Under the pieces are notes generated by a model. The model was not told the DNA's origin. It did not search any database and saw only the letters and a list, made by a program, of their open reading frames with translations. From Mya arenaria (Eukaryota; Mollusca; Bivalvia; Myida; Myidae), in the NCBI RefSeq assembly GCF_026914265.1, contig NC_069126.1, positions 29,282,854-29,346,853 of the forward strand: 64,000 nucleotides of DNA, written 5' to 3'. This document shows positions 39,131 through 52,378 of this stretch, in pieces. Made by a program: the position numbers and the translations under genes. Position 1 is the stretch's first letter, and the number at the start of each line of letters is the position of its first letter.

Positions 39131-39688
39131 GCACAATGAATAAGTTTATATCAATAGTATTAACTTTGAATCACTTGTACATAATAAAAAGAGTCTCTAA
39201 TATGTAAAATGTGTGGCTAATTTGAACGTGCGTTTTTGAAAAATGATATATTTAATCAGATTTGGCAATCGAAATAATGTAAATCTTTAGCTAAGCTTTA
39301 TGTTAACAGGTTATCAGAACAGATATTTTCAAACTAGCAATTTGGCTTATTGATCAAAGCATTTTTTAATTATTTCATATATGTAACAAAACTTAAATAT
39401 ACAGAATAAACAATTCTGTATACTATTACTTTGAAATTGATATATATATATATATCATTTTTTATATTTGTTTATAATTTAATACATTGTTACATTAACT
39501 AATAACCGAAAATATGAAAGCAATGGTGGCAATGGTGGTATGTTACATATGATTGAAATAGTTAATCCGAAATGATTGCATGCTTCAGTAATTTAATATC
39601 AAATGTTGACCTTAAGTTCTAATGAAATATGCAATAAAGTTCAATATGCTTTCAATAGATATGGAGGCACCTATACATGGCTATAAGA

Positions 39689-41514
39689 ACAAGAGGGCCA
39701 AGATGGCCCTATATCGCTCACCTCAGTAAAACTTTGTGCTAATAGACTTGTTGATAATTAAAGGGCAATAACAGGGATTTGGCTTCTCTAATGTATGAAA
39801 TTGTTACCTCGAGAGTGTTAACAAGGTTTTTCCATATTTGGACTCTGTGACCCCAGGTGACCCATATTCGAACTTGAGCTAGAAATCATCAAAACAACCT
39901 TTCTGACAAATTTCCAGAATATTTGGGCTGAAAATGTTACCTCGAGAGTGTTAACAAGGTTTTTTTCGTAATTGGGCGCTGTGACCTAGTTTTTGACCCC
40001 AGATGACCCATATTCAAACTTGAGCTAGAAATCATCGAAAATACCTTTCTGACAAATTTCCATGATATTTGATCTGAAAATGTTACATCTAGAGTGTTAG
40101 CAAGGTATTTTCATATTTGGGCTCTGTGACCTACTTTTTGACCCCAGATGACCCATATTCGAACTTAAGCTAGAAATCATCAAAACAACCTTTCTGACAA
40201 ATGTCCAGGATATTTGGGCTGAAAATGTTGCCTCGAGAGTGTTAACAAGGTTTTTGTTCCATATTTGGACTCTGTGACCTAGTGTTTGACCCCAGATGAC
40301 CCATATTCGATCTTGAGCTAGAAATCATCAAAACAACCTTTCTGGCAAATTTCCAGAATATTTAGGCTGAAAATGTTACCTCTAGAGTGTTAACAAGGTT
40401 TTTCCATAATTGGGCTTTGTGACCTAGTTTTTAACCCCAGATGACCCATATTCAAACTTGAGCTAGAAATCATCGAAACAACCTTTCTGACAAATTTCCA
40501 TGATATTTAATCTGAAAATGTTATCTTGAGAGTGTTAGCAAGGTTTTTCCATATTTGGGCTCAGTGACCTAGTTTTTGACCCAGATGACCCATATTCGAA
40601 CTTGAGCTAGAAATCATCAAGACAACCGTTTTGTCAAATTTTCAGGATATTTAGGCTGAAAATGTTACCTCGAGACTGTTAACAAGGTATTTTATTATTT
40701 GGGCTCGGTGACCTAGTTTTTGACCCTAGATGACCCATATTCGAACTTGAGCTAGAAATCATTGAAACATCCTTTCTGACAAATTTACAGGATATTTGGG
40801 CTAAAAATGTTACCTCTAGAGTGTTAACAAGGTATTTCCATATTTGGGCTCTGTAACCTAGTTGTTAACCCTAGATGACCCATATTCGTACTTGAGTTAG
40901 AAATCTTCAAAACAACCTTTCTGACAAATTTCCAGGATATTTGGGCTGAAAATGTTGTCTCGAGAGTGTTAAAAAGGTATTTTCATATTTGGGCTCTGTG
41001 ACCTAGTTTTTGACCCAAGATGACCCATATTAGAACTTAAGCTAGAAATCACCAAAAGAACCTTTCTGACAATTTCCAGGATATTTGGGCTGAAAATGTT
41101 ACCTCTAGAGTGTTAACAAGGTGTTTCCATATTTGGGCTCTGTGATTTAGTTTTTGACCCCAGATGACCCATATTTAAACTTGGGCTAGAAATCATTAAG
41201 TCAACCTTTCTGACAAATTTCCAGGATATTTTGGCTGACAATGTTACCTCTAGAGTGTTAACAAGGTTTTTCCATTTTTAGGTTCTGTAACCTAGTCTTT
41301 GAACCCAGATGACCCATATTCGAACTCGTCCGAGGTATTACTTGGACAAACATCCTGACCAAGTTTCGTGACAATTGAGGCAAAAATGTGACCCCTAGTG
41401 TGTTAACAAACTAAGTGTGGACGGACGACAGACGACAGACGACGGACGACGGACAACGGACAATCATCGATCCTCAAAGCTCACCCTCAGCCTACGGCTG
41501 AGGTGAGCTAAAAA
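39689..41514. mobile_element. Element with ~145-bp internal tandem repeats (pearl-like layout)
   Basis: The left end is ACAAGAGGGCCAAGATGGCCC followed by TCGCTCACCTCAG. The right end has a GACGGACGAC-type microsatellite, a CAGCCTACGGCTG hairpin and GAGGTGAGCTA, so short terminal inverted repeats (AGCTCACCTCAG) are present. Between them the GTTACCTC marker recurs at 39803, 39936, 40082, 40227, 40375, 40520, 40664, 40809, 40954, 41098 and 41243, a period of about 145. Terminal inverted repeats plus a tandem core and a microsatellite recall the pearl elements described in bivalves. It has no coding capacity. Confidence 0.8.
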
Positions 41515-41806
41515 GAGAGAGTCGTACAAAAAAACCTTGATATATGAGAAAACCTATCCGAAATAAAATGATAGGAAATCAAAGTGTTTTCAATTCATTT
41601 TTTTTAGTAACACTCAAAAACAGCTGTGCGACTCAAAGTTTGGTCTCCAAACGATTTCTTCAACTTTATCAATGTTTTCGACGGTGAAACATCTAAACTC
41701 TGAAGAAAACGGATTAACGACACGCTGATTTTCAATAATTTCGCGTTGCATGTTTGCTTTGAGCACCTGTTTTGGATTTTGTTTTGCGAGGCGGTGTCTG
41801 CTCAAA

Positions 41807-41924
41807 TGACGTCATGCGTATTTTACTAATGACGTCATGTTGTGGTTCGATGTCAAGATGACGCTTCCCGCGTTTTTTAACGTTACAAAATGCGTTTAAT
41901 GTGAACATTATAGGAATATATAAG
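41807..41924 (+). promoter_or_regulatory. Promoter-like cluster: two CREs and a TATA box
   Basis: Full palindromic TGACGTCA sites lie at 41807-41814 and 41830-41837, a TGACGC half-site at about 41859 and TATATAAG at 41917-41924. CRE pairs with a TATA box 80-110 bases downstream fit a CREB/ATF-type promoter. The cluster could also act on the minus strand, where an open stretch (41751-41614) begins just beyond it. No known gene follows on either side. Confidence 0.4.
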
Positions 41925-41956
41925 GCTTGCTCCACAACAGCAAATATTATTTTGCT

Positions 41957-42064
41957 ATGGATACAATATTTTTAGAATGTATTGACTTAGGCGAATGTCC
42001 GCTTATTATCAAAATGAATATATATGTGTGTCAACTTGACCGAAGTTTCAAAGCTCTACGTTGA
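41957..42064 (+). CDS. Short open frame downstream of the CRE/TATA cluster
   Basis: The ATG is 33 bases after the TATA box. The frame encodes 35 residues starting MDTIFLECIDLGEC and ends in TGA. Nothing is recognised. It is listed only because of its position relative to the promoter-like cluster; a chance frame is quite possible. Confidence 0.15.
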   Translation: MDTIFLECIDLGECPLIIKMNIYVCQLDRSFKALR

Positions 42065-43480
42065 AAAATAACAAAGTTATTAGTACAGTCCGGGAACTTT
42101 CCGAACATACCTCGTATAACTACAATAAATGCAACTAGGTATTTACATATGTAAAACATACACTCAAAAATGAATGAAAATTTACAAGCACATTAATATA
42201 TATAACTATCAATGCACTATATTGCATATAATTACTTAATTTCTGATAGAATAATATTAACAAATCTATAGAGATTTATCTGTGTTTGCTAATTGCTTGT
42301 ATTCATTAGTTTTTCTAATTTAAATGTATTGGGGTGTCTAAAACAGTAAGGTTTAGGTAACTGTTTTCTTTCGAAGAATTGAAATTCAAACAAATAATGA
42401 AATTCGTCTCCTAGTTTATCATTAGTTTATCGTTGCAATGAGTACATAATATTTCGTTTAGTGGTATTCTACGCCAATGGCCTATTCCACTTGGCATTCT
42501 ATGATTTCGTGTTCCAAATGATATGAATGAAGATTATTGTTTATTTGGAAATCTAGTAAGATACTTTTTAAAACCAATTTCTATAAAATAAACTGGTGCT
42601 TGCATTTCCTATATTCGACGACCAATCATTTAAAAATGACCAACGGAAATCTCCATTCCGCCTCGGAAATCCTGTATGGCTGTACACAAACAAGTTCAAA
42701 ATGGTTTAAATGAGTCACATTTTAGCGTAGTGTTTCCGTGAAATGTAGTAAGTTATTTACGCCAACAGTGTAATTGCCTATTGTTGGTCTTGTACATTTA
42801 TTTCAGCTTTTTTATATACCTTTCTATGTGCCTATATACCTATGTGTACACGATGTTTATCCAAACATAATCAAGAATTAAATTTAAACTATCCCTCTTA
42901 AAAAGATTTTCCCGAAGAACCAAAATTAGCCAACAAATATTAATAAATAAAATGCCTATAAAACAGAAATACATATTTATGATTGTTCTAGTAGAAAGTC
43001 CACATGCCAAAGGAATCTTATTTTTTTGCACAATTGAAACTATTCTTTATAGTTTGCACAATAATAAAACACATTATTATCTAAGTATTTTTTAAAACAT
43101 GTTTTGCGTTCATAGAACTGAGATCAAAAAGTTTGTTTACAATATGATGTTTTCCTTTTTGACTTATTCCATAAGATAGGGTATAGTTTTTTAGAACCAA
43201 AATTGACGATTAAAAAATTGTAAGTAGCGCGGCTATACACATGTAACTTTTTACCGTCAATCTGATTTGTTACGAACCAACACGCTTGTAAAATATATTC
43301 TTTAACAAAATTATAATTAAAGAGTCCAAATAATTTCAAAGACTGTGGTCGAAATGAATTTAATTAGTGAGAAATGGTCAGTTCATTAAATTAAATCAAT
43401 TGATATTATGTATCATATGTGTTGTTTTGTGTGTTGTGTGTAACTCGTTTAAGCCTGTGTCACACTGTAGCGAGTTTCGG
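42065..43480. other. Intergenic, nothing recognised
   Basis: AT-rich sequence without a convincing gene, tandem repeat or terminal repeat. Open stretches here are short, low-complexity and lack splice context. Near 43530 a CACATGTCGAAGACATGTG palindrome marks the edge of the lost 3' end of TRIM3. Confidence 0.5.
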
Positions 43481-43566
43481 CTACGAGTTAAAATTAAAAT
43501 TATCGTACGAGTTTTCGTCTCGTACACATGTCGAAGACATGTGGTAGGGATGTCGAACAAACTCGA

Positions 43567-45230
43567 ACACTTCTAGTACTTTTCTAGTTTTATCAAGGGT
43601 TATCATTTTACTGCCCCCGTAACTTGAAGCATACATTCTCTCCCCATCAGAACTAACTAAGACTTGCATTCATATGTTTTTTCATCAGCTTGCAAGCCAT
43701 GGTATACTGGTTAAGGGTAATCCCTGAGCTCGCAAAAAGCTGGCCCTGGTGAAACGCAATGCAGAAGCACGAGTGGGCGGTTGTGAAATTTTTCCCTTTC
43801 TCTAGCTTTCCTCTGGTCACGTGGATGAAGTGGACTTCTTGCCTCTTCACATCAACAACTACAGCTACTTGATTTCCATATACGTGAGACAAATGTTCTG
43901 GAAGGGCAGGAAAATCACAGCTAGCAGTGACGACATATTCGCTATTCAAAAGCTTCACTCTGTAAATGTTATTGTCGGCAATATCAAGGTCTCCGCTGGG
44001 CAACTCACTTATACCTACAATCAATAGGCTGTGTCTCTCTGTCGCTATACCAAGATTATACTGCTTTATTTTCAAATTTTCATTGGTCCTAAAGTTCTGA
44101 GATATGATTGTAAACTAATGTCAGACACAAAACGTAGTATTTGTTCATGCTTTCTCTTTATTCTATGCACTTCTATTCTCTGCTTGTACTGACATCTTCT
44201 ATAACCAATGTAAATATGTGTCTCCTTGTGTTTGCTTGTCATCTGCTGTCATTGTTCTAACATGGTCTTGAGCTAGTCATGCACATGAGTACAAGCTTCA
44301 ATATCTACTTTTATATTCGTTTCTAAACCCTTGATCATGCTATCCAACTGTTTAACTGTCTTTTTCTCAAGCTGGTCCAAAATGTTGTTCATCTCTCTGT
44401 GGAGGGCCTTGATGTAAGCCATAATGTCATTGTACGTGTCTATCAGTGAGGCTTGATATTTAATTCTATCATTATTGAGCTCATCCAGCCTGCTTCTCAT
44501 CTTGTTCACTGCTGTTTTTAGGAAGTCTCTGGCCAGGTAAGGCAGGTGACTGATGATGCTACATTGTCTGATAATAACACATTTACGTTAAATGATAATA
44601 TCATTATTGAGTAATTAATTTTGTCTTACCAAGACATTTGTGTAAATGAATTCTATATTGACAAAGAAAAATGATAAAGAAAATACAGCAGGAAGTCAGT
44701 TGTGTGTTTATTTTAATTAAACATGAAGACATGCTCATTTGTGTCCAGTTTATATTGATAGAAAAAGTATTCTGTTAATCACTTATTTTCGTTAACATAT
44801 AAACATCAGCAGCCGATTGTATAACACTTGTTATTTCTTTGATATGGTTAAAGTTAGCCAAATTGTTTATTGATAATTCAATATTTATCCAAATATTATT
44901 GCTGACCAATCAAATTGATTTTATGTGTAAAACATAACCTGTGGATATCTTATACAGTTGTATACTGTTAACTACATGTACATTACAATACTTTATAACA
45001 GTAACCACCTGTGTTTGACACAAACGTGGCAGCACAACTCCTGGTGGTCATCGCAATACACCGCCAACGTCTCTACACAGTATGTTTGCTATGATATCCA
45101 TTATGTAGCTTTACACATTTGTTACTCACATAGTGTTCACACTCTGGACAGAAGTGCTGCGCTTCAGTGTTAAGGTCATTTTCCTCACACTTGGAACAAC
45201 CGTAGTCATGACAGGGTAAAACAGCGATTC
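43567..45230 (-). pseudogene. TRIM3: decayed, 3'-truncated B-box/NHL copy
   Basis: The first B-box region is at about 45230-45009 with an internal deletion that removes the link to the second B-box. The coiled coil is at 44567-44273, and scattered propeller pieces lie at 44075-43567 in several frames. Homology to the other copies stops at about 43566, losing the last blades. It has no intact start context like the MATG-type start of the other copies. This is the oldest-looking of the four. Confidence 0.8.
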
Positions 45231-47115
45231 CGCAAGACCGAGAAGTTATATGAAGGTGCATTGAGTCAATTTCAGACCTGACATAAACCAGCTATATCAG
45301 ACAACCAATACTTTTGAATAGATATAAAGGAAATATATACGCATGTGAATAAACAAAGTCTTTTTAGGCAATTAAACGGGTAGACATAAAAAACCTAATC
45401 ATTAACGAAAATAATCAATATCATGGTCCTTAAGATGATAAACGGAAGTAAAAGTGTTGTGAATCCAAAGTGGCCGATTGTTTAAAACATTATTAAAGTT
45501 AACGTAGTAAAGATTGTAAACCTAGCGACGATGACGCTAAACACTGTTGTTATCTTTAGCAAAGATCTTATGGTACAAAAGTGTATTTTGATGACATTTT
45601 TTTTGTTCAATTATAAGATAGCTAAATTATGTTAAGACAGACAAGTAAAAGTGATTTGGAGAAGAGATATGTAAATAATAACTGTTTTTTTTCGCAAAGA
45701 TACTATTTTGACTCTTGGGTGGCTATTTTCAAAGGGCTCTCAATAGGACTTCAAATCATACTTTGCTTTACTTGGAAATGATTTAAACATTTAAATAATG
45801 AAGTTTTATAAAGGCAAAAATAAAGAGTAATCTTAAAGGGCAAACTACATATGCCAGTGAATCAAATATGTTGATAGTATGTTTATACCATCTCAGACCA
45901 TTAGCTACATTCCATCTTTATAGTTTTGAAAATGAATAACTTGAAAAACAGGCTGAGTAATTGGATCTACTTGATCTGTTTTGTTTACATTTTTACCGCA
46001 TTGTTTGATCTTGTACATCGAATATGGTCATTTTACCGAAAACACAGTGGTTACGTTAAACCAATATTATTTTTCTTATGAGAAACGTAACTGTTTTTCT
46101 AACGTTGTTTAATAGTGGAGCTTTTTCCCCATATATCGTGTTGCGGGCTTGAAGGACTATAAATCAATGTTATCTTGCTTGCAAATTGTTCAATTCACAA
46201 TAGAATATATAGGAAATTTATTTAGTGATGTTTGAATTCAATGATAATAAACAGAGTAAAAATAACAATTACAATGAACGAAAATCAATGGCATACATAA
46301 CACATACTCAAAATACATAAATGCAAATAATTATTGAATTTTTTTTTGCATTCATAGTTTAACCACAAGTGTTGAGCAAGCTTGTAGTCCAACCAATTTA
46401 GGTTTACTTTACACCAGAAAAGAGACTAAAAAAACTTCTAATCTTACTTCTCAAGTCTGTAAATGTATACCCTAATTGCTAGTAGAACTTATTTGTGCTA
46501 TCTCAAAATTGCAAATAGTGACTATCATGATAACTGTTTTGATTATCTGTCTAGTTGCTATCATATGTGTTTTGAACTTATTCTATTAAAAAAATGGTTT
46601 AAGCAACCCAACACCAACAGCGAACATTTACACGTTTTACAGTCGGTTATTCCACACTGTGAAGTTTACGCACAGGATCTTGTTGTGCAACGTATGAATA
46701 TGCGATATATCTTTACTCTAAGAAAATACAATTCAAGGATAAAATTTCTTCATAATGTATTTTTGGTTTACCTCATTAATATGCATGATTATCATATGCT
46801 ATTTCTGCTTCTCCTTTTGATTGCTGAACATGTTTTAACACTTCAATCTTTGTAAGCAAATGTTTTATAGAACTGCCCTTACTTGGTGTGTGTACATGCT
46901 GTTTGGATGCAAACAAGTTCCTCTGTCACAAGGACATTTTGATAATTTAATACTCAAAACACACATACTTAAAATATTGGTCAGTACAAAAAACATCAGG
47001 AAATACACACAGTAAATAGAACAGCAGAATGGCCTTCTATGTAGTAATTTATTCAGTAGTTCAAATTCCTGATAAGCCCTTTTCACAAAATGGAGGGTTT
47101 GGTAGACAATTTTAG
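45231..47115. other. Intergenic between TRIM3 and TRIM4, nothing recognised
   Basis: AT-rich sequence. A 130-codon plus-strand open stretch (46463-46855) has composition like random AT-rich DNA and no recognisable domain, so it is not called as a gene. Confidence 0.5.
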
Positions 47116-49271
47116 CTAACTGTATATGCACAAACTTGTTATATAATCATTCCCAACAAGAAGACTGGATGTTCTTTCACTATAGCACAATGACAAAGGC
47201 TTCGACACCCACTCAACATTCCCGGCCACTGTGACCAGCTTTTTTGGTCCCTCCATGTCCACTTGTAACACATTGTCAGAACCAACCCCACACACAAACA
47301 CATTACCATTGGGGATGACACATAGTCCACTTGGATATTTTAATTCAGAGTCTTCCAATAAAGATAAGACTTTTCCTGATTTATCAAGTATTGTCAATTT
47401 ATTTTTCCAGTAATTCGTTACATAAAATCTCTCTCCATCGGGACTAACAACACACTTCCTGACGGTCAAGGCACATGACTTGTCTTCGTAAATCTTTTTG
47501 ATCACCTTGCCATCAATGTTATACTGGTAAAGTGTATTTCCTGAACTCGTATACAGTTGGCCTTTGTGATAGGCAATGCAGGTGCACAGGTGGTCCGTGG
47601 TGAACATTCTCACTTTCTGTAGCTTTCCTCTGGTGACATTGATGAATTGGACTCCATGTCGATCAGAATCATTAAATGCTATAGCTACTTCATTTCCGGA
47701 TGTGTGGCACAAATCTTTTGGAGAAGCAGGCATATCACAGCTCGAGGTGACAACGTATTTTCTATTCAAAAGCTTTACTCTGTTGTTTGTTTTGTCCGCA
47801 ATAACAAGATCTCCACTGGGCAACTCCCATAAACCTACAATAGCGTAGCTTTCTTCATCGGTTTCCATACCAACCTTAAATGCGTTTGAGCATAGATAGT
47901 TGTATATATGAGCCTTTTCTGACCATTGAATGGTGCCAAGCACTTGTAAGCCTCTGAGTATTTTTTGTAAACTGATATCAGGTTTAAATCGTATTATGTT
48001 TTCAGGCTTATTCTGCAGTTTTTTCATTTGATCCTTTGCTTTGGACAGCTTGTTCTGTAATCGTATGTAGCCAATGTAAGAACTTGTCTCCTTGTGTTTG
48101 CCTGTCATCTGCTGGACTTTTTCTATCATGGTCTTCAGCTGGTCATGCATATCGGCACACTCTTCCATATCTACTTTTACACTTGCATCTAAATCCATGA
48201 TCATGCTATTCAACAGTTCAACTGTCTTCTTCTCAAGCTGATCCAAAATGTTGTTTATCTCTTTTCGGAGAGCCTTGATTTCAGCCATAATGTTCATGTA
48301 TGTGATCCTCAGTGAGGCTTGATCTTTCATAGAATTCTTGAGATCAACCAACCTGCTCATCATCTGGTAAACTGTTGCTGGCAGCCGCTTGAACTCCTCT
48401 GTTTTCAGGAAGTCTCTGGCCAGGTCAGGCAGGTGACTGATGCTGATACACTGCCTAATAAATACACATTTGGGTTAAAGGATAACATCCTTATACTACA
48501 CATTTAATTTTGTCAGTGCAAATGTATGCTTTATTATTAAGCAAATGAAAACTATTAGGGAAAAAAACAGCACAGAATGTAAATTAGTTGTTCGATTGTT
48601 TTCATAAGCCCTAGATGTCAGATCGTATGGGTATAAACAGTCTTTAATAAATTCAAATTCAAATGTAAATAACAATTACAATTCCCTTTCACATGTACAC
48701 ATCAGCAGCCAATTGTATAAACTGGTTATTTCTTTGATTTGGTTTAAGCCAAAATGTTTATTGATTGGCTAATGTTTATCCAATAATTACTCATAACCAA
48801 TCATATTGATTGTATGTGCAAATATAATTGGTGGATATATTATTCAGTTGTAAACAATTGGCTACTGTACACTACCTTCTTCTTAAGGCTGTTTAATTTC
48901 CTTGCTGCGTTTCAAACGTATGATAAGTATGTACATTACAATTCTTTATAACAGTCACCTGTGGTTTAGAGCTACGCAAACGTGGCAGCACAATTCCTGG
49001 TGGTCATCACAGTGGACCTCCAGCTTGTTGCCATGTTGGTCACATATGTCAAGGTCAAACCCTCCCACTTCTCAATGTCACCACGTCCGTATACGGTATG
49101 TTTTCTATGAAACCCATTATGTAGCTTCACACACTTGTCACACAGATAGTGTTCACACTCTGGACAGAAGTGATTGGCTTCAATATTAAGATCAAATTCC
49201 TCACACTTGGAACAACTGTAGTCATGAACAAGGTCAGAAACCTTGCGTAGCGATGCTCCTCCAGTGGCCAT
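47116..49271 (-). CDS. TRIM4: nearly whole B-box/coiled-coil/NHL gene
   Basis: Exon 1 is 49271-48959. It has an MATGG-type start, a B-box module with ligands CSKC, FCPEC, LCDKC and two His, then a second module (CDQH, CHVC, LNHR). Exon 2 is 48454-47116, about 445 codons, open throughout and in phase 2 with exon 1. It encodes a coiled coil (about 1-170), then NHL-like blades (SGDLVIADKTNNRVKLLN is a good NHL motif) to a stop at 47116. There is no RING, so any ubiquitin-ligase role is uncertain; related bivalve proteins are usually annotated TRIM2/3/45-like. Exon 1 lacks one G in a GGGG run near 49062, which shifts the frame between the two B-boxes. That is either real damage or an error. The propeller exon is the only intact one in the cluster. 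Confidence 0.78.
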
Positions 49272-49742
49272 GGTGTGTAAACTGAAGGTTTCAATATTTC
49301 CTCAGCCTTTTATCTTTTGTGAACCGACACAATTTTGACAGGTTTAAACGAGCAAATGATTTCAAGAGATAGCAGAGATAAATTGCCGTGGATTTAATGT
49401 AACTTTTGGTTCTACCATCGTTAAAGTGACGACAATTGTAGATAAAGTTTCGTTCGATATTTTATTTTGTCATTTTCACATTAAAACAAATCTATCCGTG
49501 TAACCACTGGAATGGCAGTAACGGTGAAACGTCCTGCAATTACATAAATAACATTGTCTTACAATACTGGAGACATTACTAAATAACGTATCATTAGAAG
49601 AATGATAAACAATGACATGAAGGTTAAAATAGTTATGTAATGAAATATACATTTAAACAATAAGTTCAGGGTGAGTGACTGTTGAAGTTCTAATATTTTA
49701 CACAATAGCATATATTAAACATCATTTTTTTTTTATACTTAC

Positions 49743-49830
49743 AAAGTATCTGGTACTTTAGACACGTTACCCAAATCAAACTCTGGCTTTCACTCTCAAA
49801 CCTGGACTGGAGGACCAGGTGAAATATGAG
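49743..49830 (-). other. Candidate 5' untranslated exon of TRIM4
   Basis: An acceptor (TTACAG) at 49831 and a strong donor (ACTTT/GTAAGTAT) at 49743 bound 88 bases with stops in the frames checked. TRIM4 exon 1 begins shortly after an acceptor, so a leader exon is expected, and this lies about 470 bases upstream on the same strand. No transcript evidence is available. Confidence 0.35.
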
Positions 49831-50762
49831 CTGTAACAAACCATGCAGTTGTTAAAGTGACTTATAGACTGAGATGAAATCGTGATGTTTATTATAAATT
49901 AATGTTAAATGACGTTCAAACAGCCCGCAATAATATCAAAGACAAATCCTGGTCAGACCACACAGGGGCAGTTTGCGTTGCTTTGACACACCACGCCCTC
50001 GCCCGTTTTTGTTTTGTTTTTATTTATCAATTTTTAGTAAGAATATTATGTGGTAGGGTAGCTGTAACTTGTGATAATTGACAATTTTTTTTTAATTTTT
50101 ATTCCATTATCTTTGTCAATGGTGACGACTTGAGCCTGAATTTCCATATATTCACCGAAATTTTCCAGACTTAAATGCATTACTTGTTAGCGACCCCTTT
50201 TCGGCCGGAAATGGAGGTTTTTCATATGTTTCTTTTGACACAAGTCTAGCGACCGTTTAAAACGACAATTGATCAATAAATATAATATGTTAACTATTAC
50301 ATACTGTTTATGTTTGTATGTTTAAAATGATACAGCACCTACTCGGTAAGCCACCTCTTTGCAGAAATTTAAAAAGCTACCGGGATTCCTTCTTAAAACA
50401 TGACCTACACTATGTATGGTTATTTATAGACTTCCGAAGAGGGACAACGCATGTCCGTACAAGAATGTAATCATTAATTCAAATTCGAGTTGCTTCCCTG
50501 AGACGAAAAATTCGGCGATTACTTCACCGTTTTCAGGTTTTACCATTTGCCTTTTCGAAAATTGAACGTAAAATACAGCAATTTATGGTACATGTATTTG
50601 TATAACTTAACACAGGTTTTATACTTTATAATGACAAATCAATAATGTCGTCTGATAGTGCAAGGTATAATGAAAAATAAAAAATCCTTACAGGGCCTCA
50701 TGCAAATGAGCGCGTGCGTGATGACGTAATCCCCGCATTCAACTTACAAGGTCAGAAGTGTA

Positions 50763-51587
50763 CTGGGCAGTTGCCTAAAACCGGATTTGCCTAAATATTC
50801 GGAAATCGTTTAAAAAGCGTTTCGGCGACCGTGATCAATATAGAATGATCACAGTCTACGCACCTGACCTCCATACCAACAGAAACAACACAAAAGTGCA
50901 GCTATTCGAGTATAACCCCAAAATAAATACCTCTAAACTTTCGCTTTCCTAAATGTCAATATTTAGTCTCGTGGGGGATGACGTCACACAGCGCGAGCTT
51001 TTATATTGAGGTTCGACAGGGTTATCTTTAAACACTAGACCTACTATACGACATTTATGACTTATCGTCAATCACGAAATACAATGCCAATTACGTATAA
51101 AGTAAATAAATTGACGATGTCATTGTTTTGTGTTGTGCAGCATTTGATATGAAAATAAAGCAAAAATGAAGCAGATTCATACTTTCAAAAGTATGCAAAT
51201 TCGGACAAATTAGTAGTTCGGATTCGCCGAAAATACACATACAAATACTTCAGAGAAGTATAAAATTTATATACAGGTTAAACATTTAATACATGATGTT
51301 CATTTAAGTAGCTTTTGAATATTTGTATTGACTTGATAATGTTTACTTTGTTCTTTGAAAAAATCCGAATATTTAGGCACTGAATGCAGGTTTTTGGACG
51401 TCGTTTATGCCCTTATTTGGTACTGAATATTATATTAAAATTAATTGTTTTTTCTTTTATTCTTATCCATTTTGGTTGATATAGTATCCAACATTTTTCT
51501 ATTAAAATTTCATGCACTAATGTTCAGTAATTATGACAACATTTTAAGGAAACTTCAAAATTGATCCGGAATTAGGCAACTGCCCAG
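50763..51587. mobile_element. 825-bp non-autonomous TIR element with TA target duplication
   Basis: The ends are CTGGGCAGTTGCCTAA and TTAGGCAACTGCCCAG, with CCGG-containing inner matches, and are flanked by TA on both sides (50761-50762 and 51588-51589). The interior has no transposase frame. The TA duplication suggests mobilisation by a Tc1/mariner-type transposase. Confidence 0.85.
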
Positions 51588-52378
51588 TAAACAATGTTTA
51601 TTTTGGTCGAATTCCACATTACTACTTACAGTTGAACGCAAAAAGCAGCTGATATCTGTCAAAAATGATGCCGCAATGAAACGCCAGACTGATAAATTTG
51701 TGTAAAATATTTCGTTTTGACTGGTTTTATCTGGGTGGGCAAAAAAGTGGTACGGGCGAATAATAGGTCGCTAACCAGTATCCCGCTATTGCATCATCAA
51801 TTCAACACGTGTGCTTAAGAGAAACAATATATCTATCACGATACAGGTGAAATGGAAGTCAAATGTCGTCCCATAGAGCCGTCGAAAATACAGAAATAGA
51901 CAAAACCTACGCTCTACTTACATTTGTCTAATAGAATATGGATATCTAATGTAGATGTTATGACACTAAATTAATATGCCACTCTATTTAATGTATCCAT
52001 ATTTTCTGATACAATTCTACTACCAAAATGCCAGTATCTCTGATTCCTCTCGAGAAAACAACTCTTGTTTAAACCAAAGAAAATCTACCTAAGGGTTACA
52101 CTACACTATTGATTTTATCACTCTGTCACATTAATCTATAACCTTTTCTGACATGACCACAGACCAATCGGAACTCCTCGGCTAGTATCAAGATATGTCT
52201 ATCTCGAAGCTTGCTGGAGATGGCCGAGTTGTTACGATTGGACCACAGACTAGCGTTTAAACAGTGTATCAACATCTGCATATGTACGTGTATTTGCGTA
52301 GTATATGGTCATAAATGAAGACTGTTTTATGTTAACCCTTTAATCACCATATAATTACGCAAATACAAATGCATATTC

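Noticed and set aside
41614-41805. Minus-strand open frame beside the CRE pair (about 45 codons from the first ATG at 41751)
   Set aside because: Its composition is mildly protein-like, but it is short, has no recognisable homology and lacks a clear splice context, so it was not called as a gene.
46463-46855. 130-codon plus-strand open frame
   Set aside because: AT-driven composition, no domain, no splice or promoter context and no counterpart in the duplicated copies.
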